A stretch of DNA of 64,000 nt from Lactobacillus ultunensis DSM 16047 (lineage in GTDB: Bacteria; Bacillota; Bacilli; Lactobacillales; Lactobacillaceae): the NCBI RefSeq assembly GCF_001436305.1, contig NZ_AZFO01000002.1:1-64000 (forward strand). Direction: 5' to 3'. Position 1 is the first letter of the stretch, and each line of letters opens with the position of its first letter. Both the position numbers and the translations under genes were made by a program. Shown piece by piece: positions 46,042 through 55,967 of this stretch. The notes beneath the pieces are model-generated. The model was not told where the DNA came from. It did no database searches and worked only from the letters and a program-made list of their open reading frames with translations.

Positions 46042-46055
46042 TGTAAACGTTTCCA
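46042..46055 (+). promoter_or_regulatory. Perfect cre element before the third GH1 gene
   Basis: TGTAAACGTTTCCA matches TGNAANCGNNNNCA at every fixed position. A weak promoter (TTGATT 46008-46013, TAAGAA 46030-46035) lies just upstream, so CcpA would block at the start site. No copy of the HutC-type repeat is seen here. Confidence 0.75.
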
Positions 46056-46082
46056 GTTACATACAAGAAAGAGAGGAAATAA

Positions 46083-47534
<1,452 letters not shown>

Positions 47535-47554
47535 TCAAGTAAAAAATCAAAATA

Positions 47555-47593
47555 CAAAAAAGAGTTAGAACTAAAATTTCTAACTCTTTTTTA
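47555..47593. terminator. Bidirectional terminator after the third GH1 gene
   Basis: AAAAAAGAGTTAGA (47556-47569) pairs with TCTAACTCTTTTTT (47579-47592). Confidence 0.9.
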
Positions 47594-48253
47594 TACCCTT
47601 AAATACTTGCTGCCTTCACTAATACTTAATTTAGCTAAATGATCATGATTCTCTTCAATGAATCTTTTAACCCATTCTGGATTAGTCTTTGAATAGTCAC
47701 GAAGTGCCCATCCTATCGCCTTATTAATAAAGAATTCTTCACTATCAAAATTATTTTCAATAATCTTAGCAAGCAAATCTGTATTCATACGCTCTTTTCT
47801 TAGCAGTTGGTATTCTATTGCTACTCGTCTAACCCACTTATCAGGATCGATGGACCATTGAAGCATTAAATCATTTACTCTTGCATCCCTCAATCCAACA
47901 TAACCATAGACTTTCATTAACGCATCAATCGTATCCCACCACTGCTTGGTTCTAACAAACTTTTCAATTCTGAATAAGTCTTCATAAGATACATATTTTT
48001 TCATTGCTAACAAATAATCATAGACAAAATACTGCATCTCTCTATGTTCATCTTGCCAAGCTTGATCTAACAAAGCCCAATCTATTTGCTTCTTTCTTTT
48101 CTCATTCTTAAGAAAGTCATGGTAAATTTCTTTTCTTTGGGGTGTTTTAAGTCCATAAAAGATGAATTGATTACGCATATATTTCGCCATATGTTGAGCA
48201 TTGTCTCTATTAGCTTTCTGCTCAAAAGCAGTTCTTAATTCATTGATTTTCAT
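47591..48253 (-). CDS. DNA alkylation repair protein (AlkD family)
   Basis: 220 residues, all helical HEAT-like repeats. The family stretches QWWDTIDAL, WVRRVAIEYQL and FFINKAIGWALRDYSKTNPEWV are present. AlkD glycosylases remove N3- and N7-alkylated bases without flipping them out. The gene begins on an AT-rich spacer next to the alcohol dehydrogenase terminator. Confidence 0.9.
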   Translation of the reverse strand: MKINELRTAFEQKANRDNAQHMAKYMRNQFIFYGLKTPQRKEIYHDFLKNEKRKKQIDWALLDQAWQDEHREMQYFVYDYLLAMKKYVSYEDLFRIEKFVRTKQWWDTIDALMKVYGYVGLRDARVNDLMLQWSIDPDKWVRRVAIEYQLLRKERMNTDLLAKIIENNFDSEEFFINKAIGWALRDYSKTNPEWVKRFIEENHDHLAKLSISEGSKYLRV

Positions 48254-48263
48254 AATTATATTG

Positions 48264-48295
48264 TACTAAAAAAGATCTCCATTCGGAGATCTTTT
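48264..48295 (-). terminator. Terminator of the alcohol dehydrogenase gene
   Basis: AAAGATCTCC (48271-48280) pairs with GGAGATCTTT (48285-48294), then TTTTTT on the minus strand. Confidence 0.85.
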
Positions 48296-48325
48296 AAACG
48301 GGTATTTATTATTTCACCACTTGCT

Positions 48326-49447
48326 TTAGTCACCAGGCTTGTAGTCCTTATCAATGATTAAGACTGGCTTAATAACCTTACCTGATACCGAAGCTTGGTT
48401 AGCTTCATTAATGTCTTCAAAGTCAAAGAACTTTTCAGTCTTTTCATAATCAAACATACCTAACTTATTGAATCTGATCAAACGTGGTACATCAATTTGT
48501 GGGATAGCATCACCCATATTGACACCAATGATTTTACGATCACTAGTACAAAGATCATTCCAAGTTGAGAATTCAAGGTTATGTGGAGTTACAGCAATGG
48601 CAGCTTCAGTACCACCTTGAGCCAAAGCATCAATGGCACTCTTCATTACTGCAGGTAATCCCGTAGTATCTACTGTGTAATCAACACCATAGCCATTGGT
48701 TAATTCCTTGATCTTCTTTACTGGATCTTCTTCCTTAGAATTAATTGTATCAGTTGCACCTAATTCCTTAGCTAACTTCAAACGAGATGGAACAATATCA
48801 ACGGCAATTACACGAGTACAACCGGAAATTTTACCAGCCATCATTGCGGCTAAACCAACAGCGCCAGTACCAAACACAGCAATTGTTTCACCTGGACGTG
48901 GTTTCAAAGTATTGAAGACAGTACCTGAACCTGTAATATAACCACAACCCAATGGGCCTACCCGACGAAGGTCAGTATCTTTATCTACTTTGACACAGTT
49001 TCTTTGGTTAGTAACAGTCGTAGTAGTAAAGGATGATTGGTTGAACATATCTGAAATATGCTTGCCATTTTCTTGGAATTGATCATCACCATCAAAGCGA
49101 GTACCTGAAAGGTTGTATTTAGCATAATTACGACATTGTGTAGGAATACCCTCTAAGCACTTGTCACAAAGTCCATCTGCGTAGAAAGCCATCACAACAT
49201 GATCGCCTGGCTTTAAGTTTTGTACTTCGGAACCAACTTTTTCAATAATCCCGGCACCTTCGTGACCTAGAATTACTGGATAGCCTAAACTAGCATCACC
49301 TTTACGAATAGCTTCATCTGAGTGGCAGATACCGCTAGCAACCATATGCACTTGAACATCAGTTGGACCAACCTTATGTAGCTCAATATCATCTTTAATT
49401 ACGAAGGGATCGCCCTTTTTTTCAACAACAGCAGCTTTTATCTTCAT
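48326..49447 (-). CDS. Zinc-type NAD(P)-dependent alcohol dehydrogenase
   Basis: 373 residues of the medium-chain family, closest to aryl/class III-like alcohol dehydrogenases. Catalytic zinc ligands are in SGICHSDE and GHEGAG. The structural-zinc loop reads DGLCDKC...TQC: three cysteines, with aspartate where the first is usual. The nucleotide fold GTGAVGLAAM near 195 is followed by DI at the strand end, favouring NAD. It is divergent from the AraC-type regulator. The substrate is unknown. Confidence 0.87.
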   Translation of the reverse strand: MKIKAAVVEKKGDPFVIKDDIELHKVGPTDVQVHMVASGICHSDEAIRKGDASLGYPVILGHEGAGIIEKVGSEVQNLKPGDHVVMAFYADGLCDKCLEGIPTQCRNYAKYNLSGTRFDGDDQFQENGKHISDMFNQSSFTTTTVTNQRNCVKVDKDTDLRRVGPLGCGYITGSGTVFNTLKPRPGETIAVFGTGAVGLAAMMAGKISGCTRVIAVDIVPSRLKLAKELGATDTINSKEEDPVKKIKELTNGYGVDYTVDTTGLPAVMKSAIDALAQGGTEAAIAVTPHNLEFSTWNDLCTSDRKIIGVNMGDAIPQIDVPRLIRFNKLGMFDYEKTEKFFDFEDINEANQASVSGKVIKPVLIIDKDYKPGD

Positions 49448-49586
49448 AATTATGCCTTCTTTGCTACTTATTATTCATTTTTTCTTTACACTTTTTATCT
49501 TAAATTTTGTGAAGCTTTTTACAATGGCAAAAAGTTGGATTATTTAATATCATTTCTTAAGATTAATTTTATTAATAAATGCTATG

Positions 49587-49596
49587 ATACTAGTAT
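49587..49596. promoter_or_regulatory. Palindrome in the alcohol dehydrogenase / AraC divergent region
   Basis: ATACTAGTAT, a perfect 10-bp palindrome within TATGATACTAGTATAGTATG, overlapping possible -10 boxes (TATGAT, TATAGT). The rest of the 220-nt gap is AT-rich with nothing else clear. Confidence 0.35.
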
Positions 49597-49667
49597 AGTA
49601 TGCGGTTTCAAATAAATAATAATCTAAGACAAAATAGTATTTTTTAATAAAAGAAAAAAGGTTTCTT

Positions 49668-50650
49668 ATGATTAAAGAAGCGATATTAAAGAAGTTATCT
49701 AAATTAAGTCCAATTGAACAACAACAGATTAAAAAGCACCAATTTGTCAACGATCTTTCGCCTTATGTCTGGTCTAAAGACAATAAAAATAGAGTAATCA
49801 ATCAAAAACTACTTAGTCATCATTCTATTTATCTAAGCAAGCATAATCGTTTTGCTCCTTATCCTTTGCATAGTCATCAATTTGTAGAAATTAACTATAT
49901 GCTCCAAGGCGAATGCAAATTGTAGAAGATGAACCCATTCATCTAAAAGAGGGTGACGTCTTAATGATGGATATTGGTTGTCATCACAGTGTTGGTCAGT
50001 TAAATAAAAATGATCTGATGATTAATCTAATTTTCAATAATAAGAATATTTCTTTTGATTTTCTCGATAAAACTCATAAAAAAGATAGTTTCATTTACCA
50101 GTATCTTTTCAATATCTCATTGCAGAATCACAATAAACAAAAATTCGTTATCTTTCCTAAAAACTCAGATATTACAGATACAATGGACGATATTATTAAC
50201 GAGTATTTTTCTGGCTTCAGTTACCGTGGCATGATTATCGATAATTATTTCAATATTTTATTAGCTAAAATCATTCGTAATTATCCAATGATTGAAAAGC
50301 AAATTTATGATAATCGACAACAACTTTTAGTCGATCTTTTAACTGAAATATCTAATAACTATAAAACAATTTCTTTGGGTAAGTTAGCTACTAAATACGG
50401 CTATACTAAGCCCTACTTAAGCAGTTTAATCAAGGATTTATCTGGTCAGACTTTCATTCAGCTTCGTACCAGAAAACGATTAGAACAGGCTCAATATTTA
50501 CTTAATTCTAGCTCTTACTCAATAGCCAAGATCTGCAATCTAGTTGGCGTTCATAACCTAAATTCTTTTTATACTAAATTTAAAGAACAATACCATATGC
50601 TACCTAATGACTACCGAAAAAAGAATTATTTAAACGATACTTTCATCTAA
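49668..50650 (+). pseudogene. AraC-family regulator split by a 1-nt deletion
   Basis: The first frame (49668-49925) gives the N-terminal cupin-like sensor start, with PLHSHQFVEINYMLQGEC. The second (49913-50650) continues the sensor from VEDEPIHLKEGDVLMMD and ends in a double helix-turn-helix AraC domain (KLATKYGYTKPYLSSLI ... IAKICNLVGVHNLNSFYTKFKEQY). One extra base near 49917-49921, for example in the AAA run, would join them into a 327-residue protein. The apparent ATG at 49913 lacks a ribosome binding site. Confidence 0.87.
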
Positions 50651-50690
50651 TCTGCTAAAATGAAAGTACATAGTTAGAAAGGCCAAACAA

Positions 50691-51620
50691 ATGAAAAATA
50701 TTTATTTTAATCATGATGGTAATATCGACGATTTAGTTTCTTATCTTTTGCTTTTGCAAGCACCAGACATCAAATTACTCGGTGTAGGTGCCATTGACGC
50801 GGATGGTTATATTGACCCATCCGTTGAAGCTTGTCGCAAGATGACTGATTTATTTAATTTACGTGGTGATAAATTAGCAGTAGCTCGTTCCAATTCAAGA
50901 GCTGTTAACCAATTTCCACACGAATGGCGTATGGCAACTTATTCATTCAATTATTTGCCAATGTTAAACGAAAAAGGTCATATCGATACCCCACAAGCAG
51001 AACTTCCTGCTCACCTTGATATGGTAGAAAAGATCAAGAAATCCAAAGAACCTGTAACCTTAGTAATGACTGGTCCTTTAACCGATTTAGCCCGTGCCTT
51101 AGACACCGATCCGGATATCGAAAAGAACATTAAGAAGCTCTATTGGATGGGCGGTTCACTCGATGGTCACGGCAACGTTGCCATGGTTAATGCAGACGGC
51201 AGCCAAGAATGGAATTCATTCTGGGATCCATATGCTGTTAAGCGAGTTTTTGATTCTAATATCAAAATTCAAATGGTTGGTTTGGAAAGTACTGAAGAAT
51301 TGCCTCTTAATGATAAATTGAGACAACACTGGGCAAGCTTGCGTAAATACCCTGCTATGGACTTAGTTGGTCAAGGATACAGCATGATTGTTTCAATCCC
51401 AGCTGCGGAATTATATCTATGGGATGTCTTGACTACTGTTAGTGCACTTTATCCAGAAGTAGTAGAAACAGAAGTAACTCATGCTAAAGTCATTACTGAT
51501 GGTTTAAGAGCTGGTAGTTTTGACCGTGATCCAAGTGGACGTGAAGTTACCTTAGTTACCAAGGCACACAAAGATTTATTTTTCAAAAAGATGGATGAAA
51601 TTTTGGAAAGAACAAAGTAG
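50691..51620 (+). CDS. Nucleoside hydrolase (IunH/RihA family)
   Basis: 309 residues. The calcium-binding N-terminal motif appears as NHDGNIDDLV, the family's DXDXXXDD pattern with Asn first. VTLVMTGPLTDLARAL and the late LWDVLTTVSALYP (ligand aspartate) are also present. It splits ribonucleosides or a related N-glycoside into base and ribose. AGAAAGG precedes the ATG. The NUDIX gene starts 4 nt after its stop. Confidence 0.87.
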   Translation: MKNIYFNHDGNIDDLVSYLLLLQAPDIKLLGVGAIDADGYIDPSVEACRKMTDLFNLRGDKLAVARSNSRAVNQFPHEWRMATYSFNYLPMLNEKGHIDTPQAELPAHLDMVEKIKKSKEPVTLVMTGPLTDLARALDTDPDIEKNIKKLYWMGGSLDGHGNVAMVNADGSQEWNSFWDPYAVKRVFDSNIKIQMVGLESTEELPLNDKLRQHWASLRKYPAMDLVGQGYSMIVSIPAAELYLWDVLTTVSALYPEVVETEVTHAKVITDGLRAGSFDRDPSGREVTLVTKAHKDLFFKKMDEILERTK

Positions 51621-51624
51621 TCTT

Positions 51625-52245
51625 ATGGATAACTTCGATCAATTTACAGATTGGGCAATCGAATTGCAAAGTTTGGCCCAAGCGGGCTTAACTTATGGAC
51701 ATGATAAATTCGATCTTGAGAGATATCAACGTATTCGTGAAATTGCAGCAGAAATGATGGCCGAAAAAACAGGTTTGCCTACCAAGAAAGTCAAAAGTCT
51801 TTTTTGCAATGATTCTGGCTATCCTACGCCTAAAATTGATACTCGTGCAGCAATCTTTAAAGATGACAAAATCTTACTAGTTAAAGAAAGCGATGGTCGC
51901 TGGTCCCTACCTGGTGGTTGGTGTGAAATTAATTTATCACCAAAAGAAAACTGCATTAAAGAAACTAAAGAAGAATCAGGACGAGACGTTGAAATAATAA
52001 AATTAATTGCAGTTCATGAACGTAACCAACATAATCAACCACCTTATGCTTTTGGAGTTGAAAAATTCTTTTTCCTATGTAAAGAATTAGGTGGAAAGTT
52101 TACCCCTAATGACGAAACCACAGCTGCTAAGTATTTTGGGATTAATGAATTGCCTGAGCTATCTCCTGGTAAAAATAATTTAGAACAGGTAAAAATGTGT
52201 TTTAAGGCCAAAGATGATCCTGACTGGACAGCATATTCGGACTAA
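51625..52245 (+). CDS. NUDIX hydrolase with N-terminal helical domain
   Basis: 206 residues. An N-terminal helical part (about 1-60) of the type found with nucleoside-diphosphate-X hydrolases is followed by the NUDIX domain with box GGWCEINLSPKEN...KETKEESG, near consensus with Lys for the usual Arg. The frame opens at 51595 inside the nucleoside hydrolase gene. ATG 51625, 4 nt past that stop, is the likely start, probably by translational coupling. ADP-ribose or a similar nucleotide is the expected substrate class. Confidence 0.85.
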   Translation: MDNFDQFTDWAIELQSLAQAGLTYGHDKFDLERYQRIREIAAEMMAEKTGLPTKKVKSLFCNDSGYPTPKIDTRAAIFKDDKILLVKESDGRWSLPGGWCEINLSPKENCIKETKEESGRDVEIIKLIAVHERNQHNQPPYAFGVEKFFFLCKELGGKFTPNDETTAAKYFGINELPELSPGKNNLEQVKMCFKAKDDPDWTAYSD

Positions 52246-52287
52246 AAAATACAGAAAAGTTTAAAAAGCTTTTCTGTATTTTTGTTT
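52246..52287. terminator. Bidirectional terminator between NUDIX and secreted-protein genes
   Basis: AAATACAGAAAAG (52247-52259) pairs with CTTTTCTGTATTT (52269-52281); A- and T-runs flank it. Confidence 0.8.
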
Positions 52288-52307
52288 ATTTTAATTATTT
52301 TACTAAA

Positions 52308-53801
52308 TTAAATGCGACCTTGAGTTAATTCAGCACGTTGTGCGAATTGAACATAAAGGTTAGAACCATTAGCTGAAAGCCCTTCAATTTCTCTTCTTAC
52401 GTTGAAGCGATAGTGCTTCTTAGCAGTACCATTTTCACCGACCTTGAAGATGTGATCATTGAAGCCAATGAAGAAGTTACCGTTACCGTAAGTGAAACCT
52501 TGAACTGGTGAATTTGAAACGAATCTACCCTTAGTTGCACCAACTTCAGTAGCAGTCCAACTGTCACCACTTCTAGTTAACTTCCAGTATTCGTAGTTGT
52601 TGTAACCACCATTGTGGAACAATGCATACATGGTATTATCACCAACGAAAGTAGCATTGTGGATGTAACGGTTCTCAGCAATTCTGAATGTCCAGATCTT
52701 GTTAATCTTCATATCACTCTTACGGATTTGAAGAATTTCTTCTGAACGAGGACCGTTATTGTACTTGTTATCATTAGCTAATACATAAATGTAGCTTGAT
52801 GATGAGCCTAATGATTGACCATGACCTAATTTGATGTATGGACTAACCTTGATATTGTTTGCATATGATCTAAAGGTTGACCAACGCATAGTTGTCAAGT
52901 TTTGTGCAGCATACTTGCTCTTAATAGCGTTTAAGTTGTATGAAACAAGGTGACCGTGTTGATCATTGCTGCTAGTAAACATTGAAGTAGTAAAAATACC
53001 ACTATTTACGGTAATACCTTCAGGAATTACACCAACTTGACCCATTGCATCCCCAGCTTGACCATATCCTAAGCTGACAAAACGTGGTTGGAAAAGTCTA
53101 GTTCTTAAAGTTAAACCATTAGATCTGAAAGTATTGCTGCTGGTTTCTGAAGTATAGTGATGAGCAGCATTCCAGTTTCTTGATGAACTCTTAGAACCAC
53201 CATTCCAAGTAGTTACTGACTTAAATCCTGACTTAGGAGTCAAGTTAGCTTCACCCATTTCGCCCTTACCAGAACGAACGTCAATATTTAATGAAGCCTT
53301 AGCCTTACCATAACTGTAGTCAACTGTAGATGAACTAGTGCTTACGTAAGCCTTAGAAACACTAACTTTGCTTGGGTTAACTGCAGTACCATGACTGTCA
53401 GTAGCGTAGTTAATGGCATCTCTAGTTGGGAAACCATAATCAGAGTTCTTTACTACTGATACGCTACCAGCAAGTGAAATAGTGTTTCTAGCAAAAAACT
53501 TTTCACTTACCCAACCAACATGGCGACCATCTACGTAAATATCCCAGAAGTTTCCCTTCTTAGTTGAAACATATCTCTTAGATTGAATTTGACCATGCTT
53601 AAAGTACTTGGTTGAAGTGAACTTGCCACTTGGGCCACCCTTAGAAACACGGTGATAAATAGCATAATTGCCATTACCAGCAATCTTAGTTACAGCCTTG
53701 TCATAACTTTTGGCACTTACATGCTGTGATTGGTAACCACCAATAAATAAGCCAGCAAGAAGAGCACTCGTTATAATAACTCCCTTAATGGATTTTTTCA
53801 T
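52308..53801 (-). CDS. Secreted GW/SH3-like wall-binding protein with a large unknown domain
   Basis: 497 residues. A signal peptide (KKSIKG, hydrophobic core, cleavage near VSA-K at ~31) is followed by one GW-type module (about 40-105, ending WDIYVDGRHVGWVSEKFF), which binds wall polymers in autolysins. The remaining ~390 residues are rich in Ser, Asn, Gly and aromatic residues with repeated short beta-strand patterns in the last half (about 260-497), compatible with a beta-propeller. No catalytic motif is seen. The frame opens at 53816, but GGAGGGA supports ATG 53801. Confidence 0.8.
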   Translation of the reverse strand: MKKSIKGVIITSALLAGLFIGGYQSQHVSAKSYDKAVTKIAGNGNYAIYHRVSKGGPSGKFTSTKYFKHGQIQSKRYVSTKKGNFWDIYVDGRHVGWVSEKFFARNTISLAGSVSVVKNSDYGFPTRDAINYATDSHGTAVNPSKVSVSKAYVSTSSSTVDYSYGKAKASLNIDVRSGKGEMGEANLTPKSGFKSVTTWNGGSKSSSRNWNAAHHYTSETSSNTFRSNGLTLRTRLFQPRFVSLGYGQAGDAMGQVGVIPEGITVNSGIFTTSMFTSSNDQHGHLVSYNLNAIKSKYAAQNLTTMRWSTFRSYANNIKVSPYIKLGHGQSLGSSSSYIYVLANDNKYNNGPRSEEILQIRKSDMKINKIWTFRIAENRYIHNATFVGDNTMYALFHNGGYNNYEYWKLTRSGDSWTATEVGATKGRFVSNSPVQGFTYGNGNFFIGFNDHIFKVGENGTAKKHYRFNVRREIEGLSANGSNLYVQFAQRAELTQGRI

Positions 53802-53893
53802 ACTTCTTCCCTCCATTTTGTTGATACATCAAAAAATCCAAGGTTTATTTTAGCATGAGAAGTACAATAAACAAATACTAAATTACCTACTAT

Positions 53894-54163
53894 CTATTCT
53901 TCTGCTTTCTTTAATGCTTCTTTGACAGCTTCCTTTACCCCATTAGAAGTAAAAGTGGCTCCCGTAACTACATCAATATCTGCTCCTTGTTTATCTAAAA
54001 TTTCTGCTTTTAATTGTTTCTCAGCCCTTTGTCCATATTTAAGCGTTTCCGTTGATAAATCCAAATCAACATCGGTAATTTTATTATCCTTAATTGTTAA
54101 TTTAACACCAACAAAACCAGCCATTCCTCTGGCTTGAGCTGAATAAGTCCCTGTCTTTAACAT
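53894..54163 (-). CDS. Stand-alone FMN-binding domain protein
   Basis: 89 residues forming just one FMN_bind domain. The flavinylation motif [S/T]GA[T/S] appears in VVTGATFTSNGV, where the threonine can carry covalent FMN. The family usually works in electron chains (fumarate reductases, RnfG/NqrC). No signal peptide is present. The frame opens at TTG 54184; AGAGGA supports ATG 54163. It could be an electron donor to the flavin fumarate reductase at 17521, which lacks this domain; that link is inference. Confidence 0.85.
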   Translation of the reverse strand: MLKTGTYSAQARGMAGFVGVKLTIKDNKITDVDLDLSTETLKYGQRAEKQLKAEILDKQGADIDVVTGATFTSNGVKEAVKEALKKAEE

Positions 54164-54315
54164 AAAAATCCTCTTTTCTCCCAAAAACTGTGGCTTTATT
54201 ATACCATCATTAAAATTTGTCTTGCTTTTTTATCAAAAGAGCCTTTTTCTTGCACTATCTTTGTCTACTTACGTTAAAATTGAAAAGGGATTTATTTAAT
54301 TGAAGAGGGTAAAAC

Positions 54316-55926
54316 ATGTATCCAGATAATAATATTCTTACTTATTTAAAATGGCGTGGCGATATTGATTTTAGTACATCGCCTTTCAACGATATTGATG
54401 CCCTTGTTTTATCTATTTTTTCTTATCTTGAACTGCCTGATATTGTAGACAGTGGCAGTAAAACAATTACATTAGAAAAAGCTGCCAAATTATATTTTGC
54501 AGATGATCATCCACGCAACGATAACTTGCAATATCAAGAATTGTTTAAGTTGATGGCTAAAGCTGATCGCTTTAAAGATGCGCGTTTATCATACTTTGTT
54601 AGCACTTTAACCGAACATACACAATTTAGTGCAATTAAAGTGGAACTAACTGATGGCACAAACTTCATTGCCTTTCGAGGGACAGATGATTCCTTAATTG
54701 GCTGGAAAGAAGATTTCGAGATCAGTTTTAGAATTACCACTGCTCAAAGACAGGCTGTAAAACTGCTAGAAAAGATTTTAAAAGCAGATGATGAGGATTA
54801 CTACCTTGGTGGTCATTCTAAAGGTGGTAATTTGGCCGAATACGCTGCAATTAATATCGAACCAAAATTACGTAAAAGAATAAAACGAATTTATACTTTT
54901 GATTCACCAGGGATTGCTGAAGAAGTTGGTGCACAACTTCCCGCCAAATATTTAAAGAATACGCTTAGACGATTTGTACCGGAATTCAGTGTTATTGGTC
55001 GTTTATTTGAACCAGCTGGTATTTCACCCACAATCGTTAACAGTACTCGTAAGAATTTGAGTCAACATGATGCATTCAGTTGGCAAATTGTCGGTTCTAA
55101 TTTTGATACTAAGCGCCACCGTAATCCACAATCTCAAGTCTACAATCAGTTGATCAATCAATGGATTGGGGATGCAACATTAGATGAAAGGGAATCTCTA
55201 ACTAATGATCTTTTCTCCGCTTTAGGTGCTGGAGGAGCTACTAAGATTAACGAATTAGACAAAAATGGATTTAGTGGTTTTGGCGCAATTCTTTTCTCAT
55301 TTGCGGACTCATCCAGAAGAACACGTTTTGTCTTTGGTTCGCTCTTCTCAGCTATTTGGCAAATGATCAAAAGTCGACACCTAACTAAAGTCCTTTTCTC
55401 CACAGATACTATCGTTGGATGGATTATGGTAGTTCTGGGTATTATTAGTTTAACTTTACCCCAATATGCCGTTAGAGCATTCGGTGCATTAGTTGCATTC
55501 GCTGGTATTGCTTTTAGTGCCCATCAGATTTTGGATACTGCTAAATCAAAATTAAAGGAACGACAAAAAAACTTCTTTATCACTTCATATTTAGTAGTTT
55601 TTGCATTGTCAACGGCGTTGATTTCCAATAATCGCTTATTAATCTTCCTAGCTCATTACTTCTTAGGACTATTTCTGATTATTTATTCATATGTTCGACT
55701 AAGGCAATTGATTTTACGTAAAATTCCTGGAGTCTTTCATATCATAATTGTGGCAATAGAAGCTATTATTGCTTTTGCATTAGGAATTGTTGTAGTAGTC
55801 AACCCTAGTGCATTCAACCGTCGATCAATTATTATCATCGGTAGCTTATTAATTGCGTATGGATTCTTCAAATTAATTGGAGAACTATTTACTCAACGTA
55901 ATAAAATGCCTAAAAATCACCGTTAA
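54316..55926 (+). CDS. DUF2974 lipase-like domain fused to a multi-span membrane domain
   Basis: 536 residues. The N-terminal ~330 residues are a lipase-3/DUF2974 (Mbeg1-like) alpha/beta-hydrolase with the nucleophile in YLGGHSKGGNLAEYA (Ser ~173), FIAFRGTDD (oxyanion region) and FDSPG. The C-terminal ~180 residues have six membrane spans resembling a DUF308/HdeD-like domain. A membrane-tethered cytoplasmic lipid or ester hydrolase is plausible. GAGGG precedes the ATG. Confidence 0.83.
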   Translation: MYPDNNILTYLKWRGDIDFSTSPFNDIDALVLSIFSYLELPDIVDSGSKTITLEKAAKLYFADDHPRNDNLQYQELFKLMAKADRFKDARLSYFVSTLTEHTQFSAIKVELTDGTNFIAFRGTDDSLIGWKEDFEISFRITTAQRQAVKLLEKILKADDEDYYLGGHSKGGNLAEYAAINIEPKLRKRIKRIYTFDSPGIAEEVGAQLPAKYLKNTLRRFVPEFSVIGRLFEPAGISPTIVNSTRKNLSQHDAFSWQIVGSNFDTKRHRNPQSQVYNQLINQWIGDATLDERESLTNDLFSALGAGGATKINELDKNGFSGFGAILFSFADSSRRTRFVFGSLFSAIWQMIKSRHLTKVLFSTDTIVGWIMVVLGIISLTLPQYAVRAFGALVAFAGIAFSAHQILDTAKSKLKERQKNFFITSYLVVFALSTALISNNRLLIFLAHYFLGLFLIIYSYVRLRQLILRKIPGVFHIIIVAIEAIIAFALGIVVVVNPSAFNRRSIIIIGSLLIAYGFFKLIGELFTQRNKMPKNHR

Positions 55927-55967
55927 AAAAGTTCAGCTTATTAAATATAAGCTGAACTTTATTTTTA
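55927..55967. terminator. Bidirectional terminator between the lipase fusion and serine hydrolase genes
   Basis: AAGTTCAGCTTA (55929-55940) pairs with TAAGCTGAACTT (55948-55959). The serine hydrolase stop codon lies at its right edge. Confidence 0.85.

Noticed and set aside
49550-49750. Minus-strand 66-codon frame between alcohol dehydrogenase and the AraC gene
   Set aside because: Low-complexity AT-rich translation, no ribosome binding site, overlaps the AraC start.
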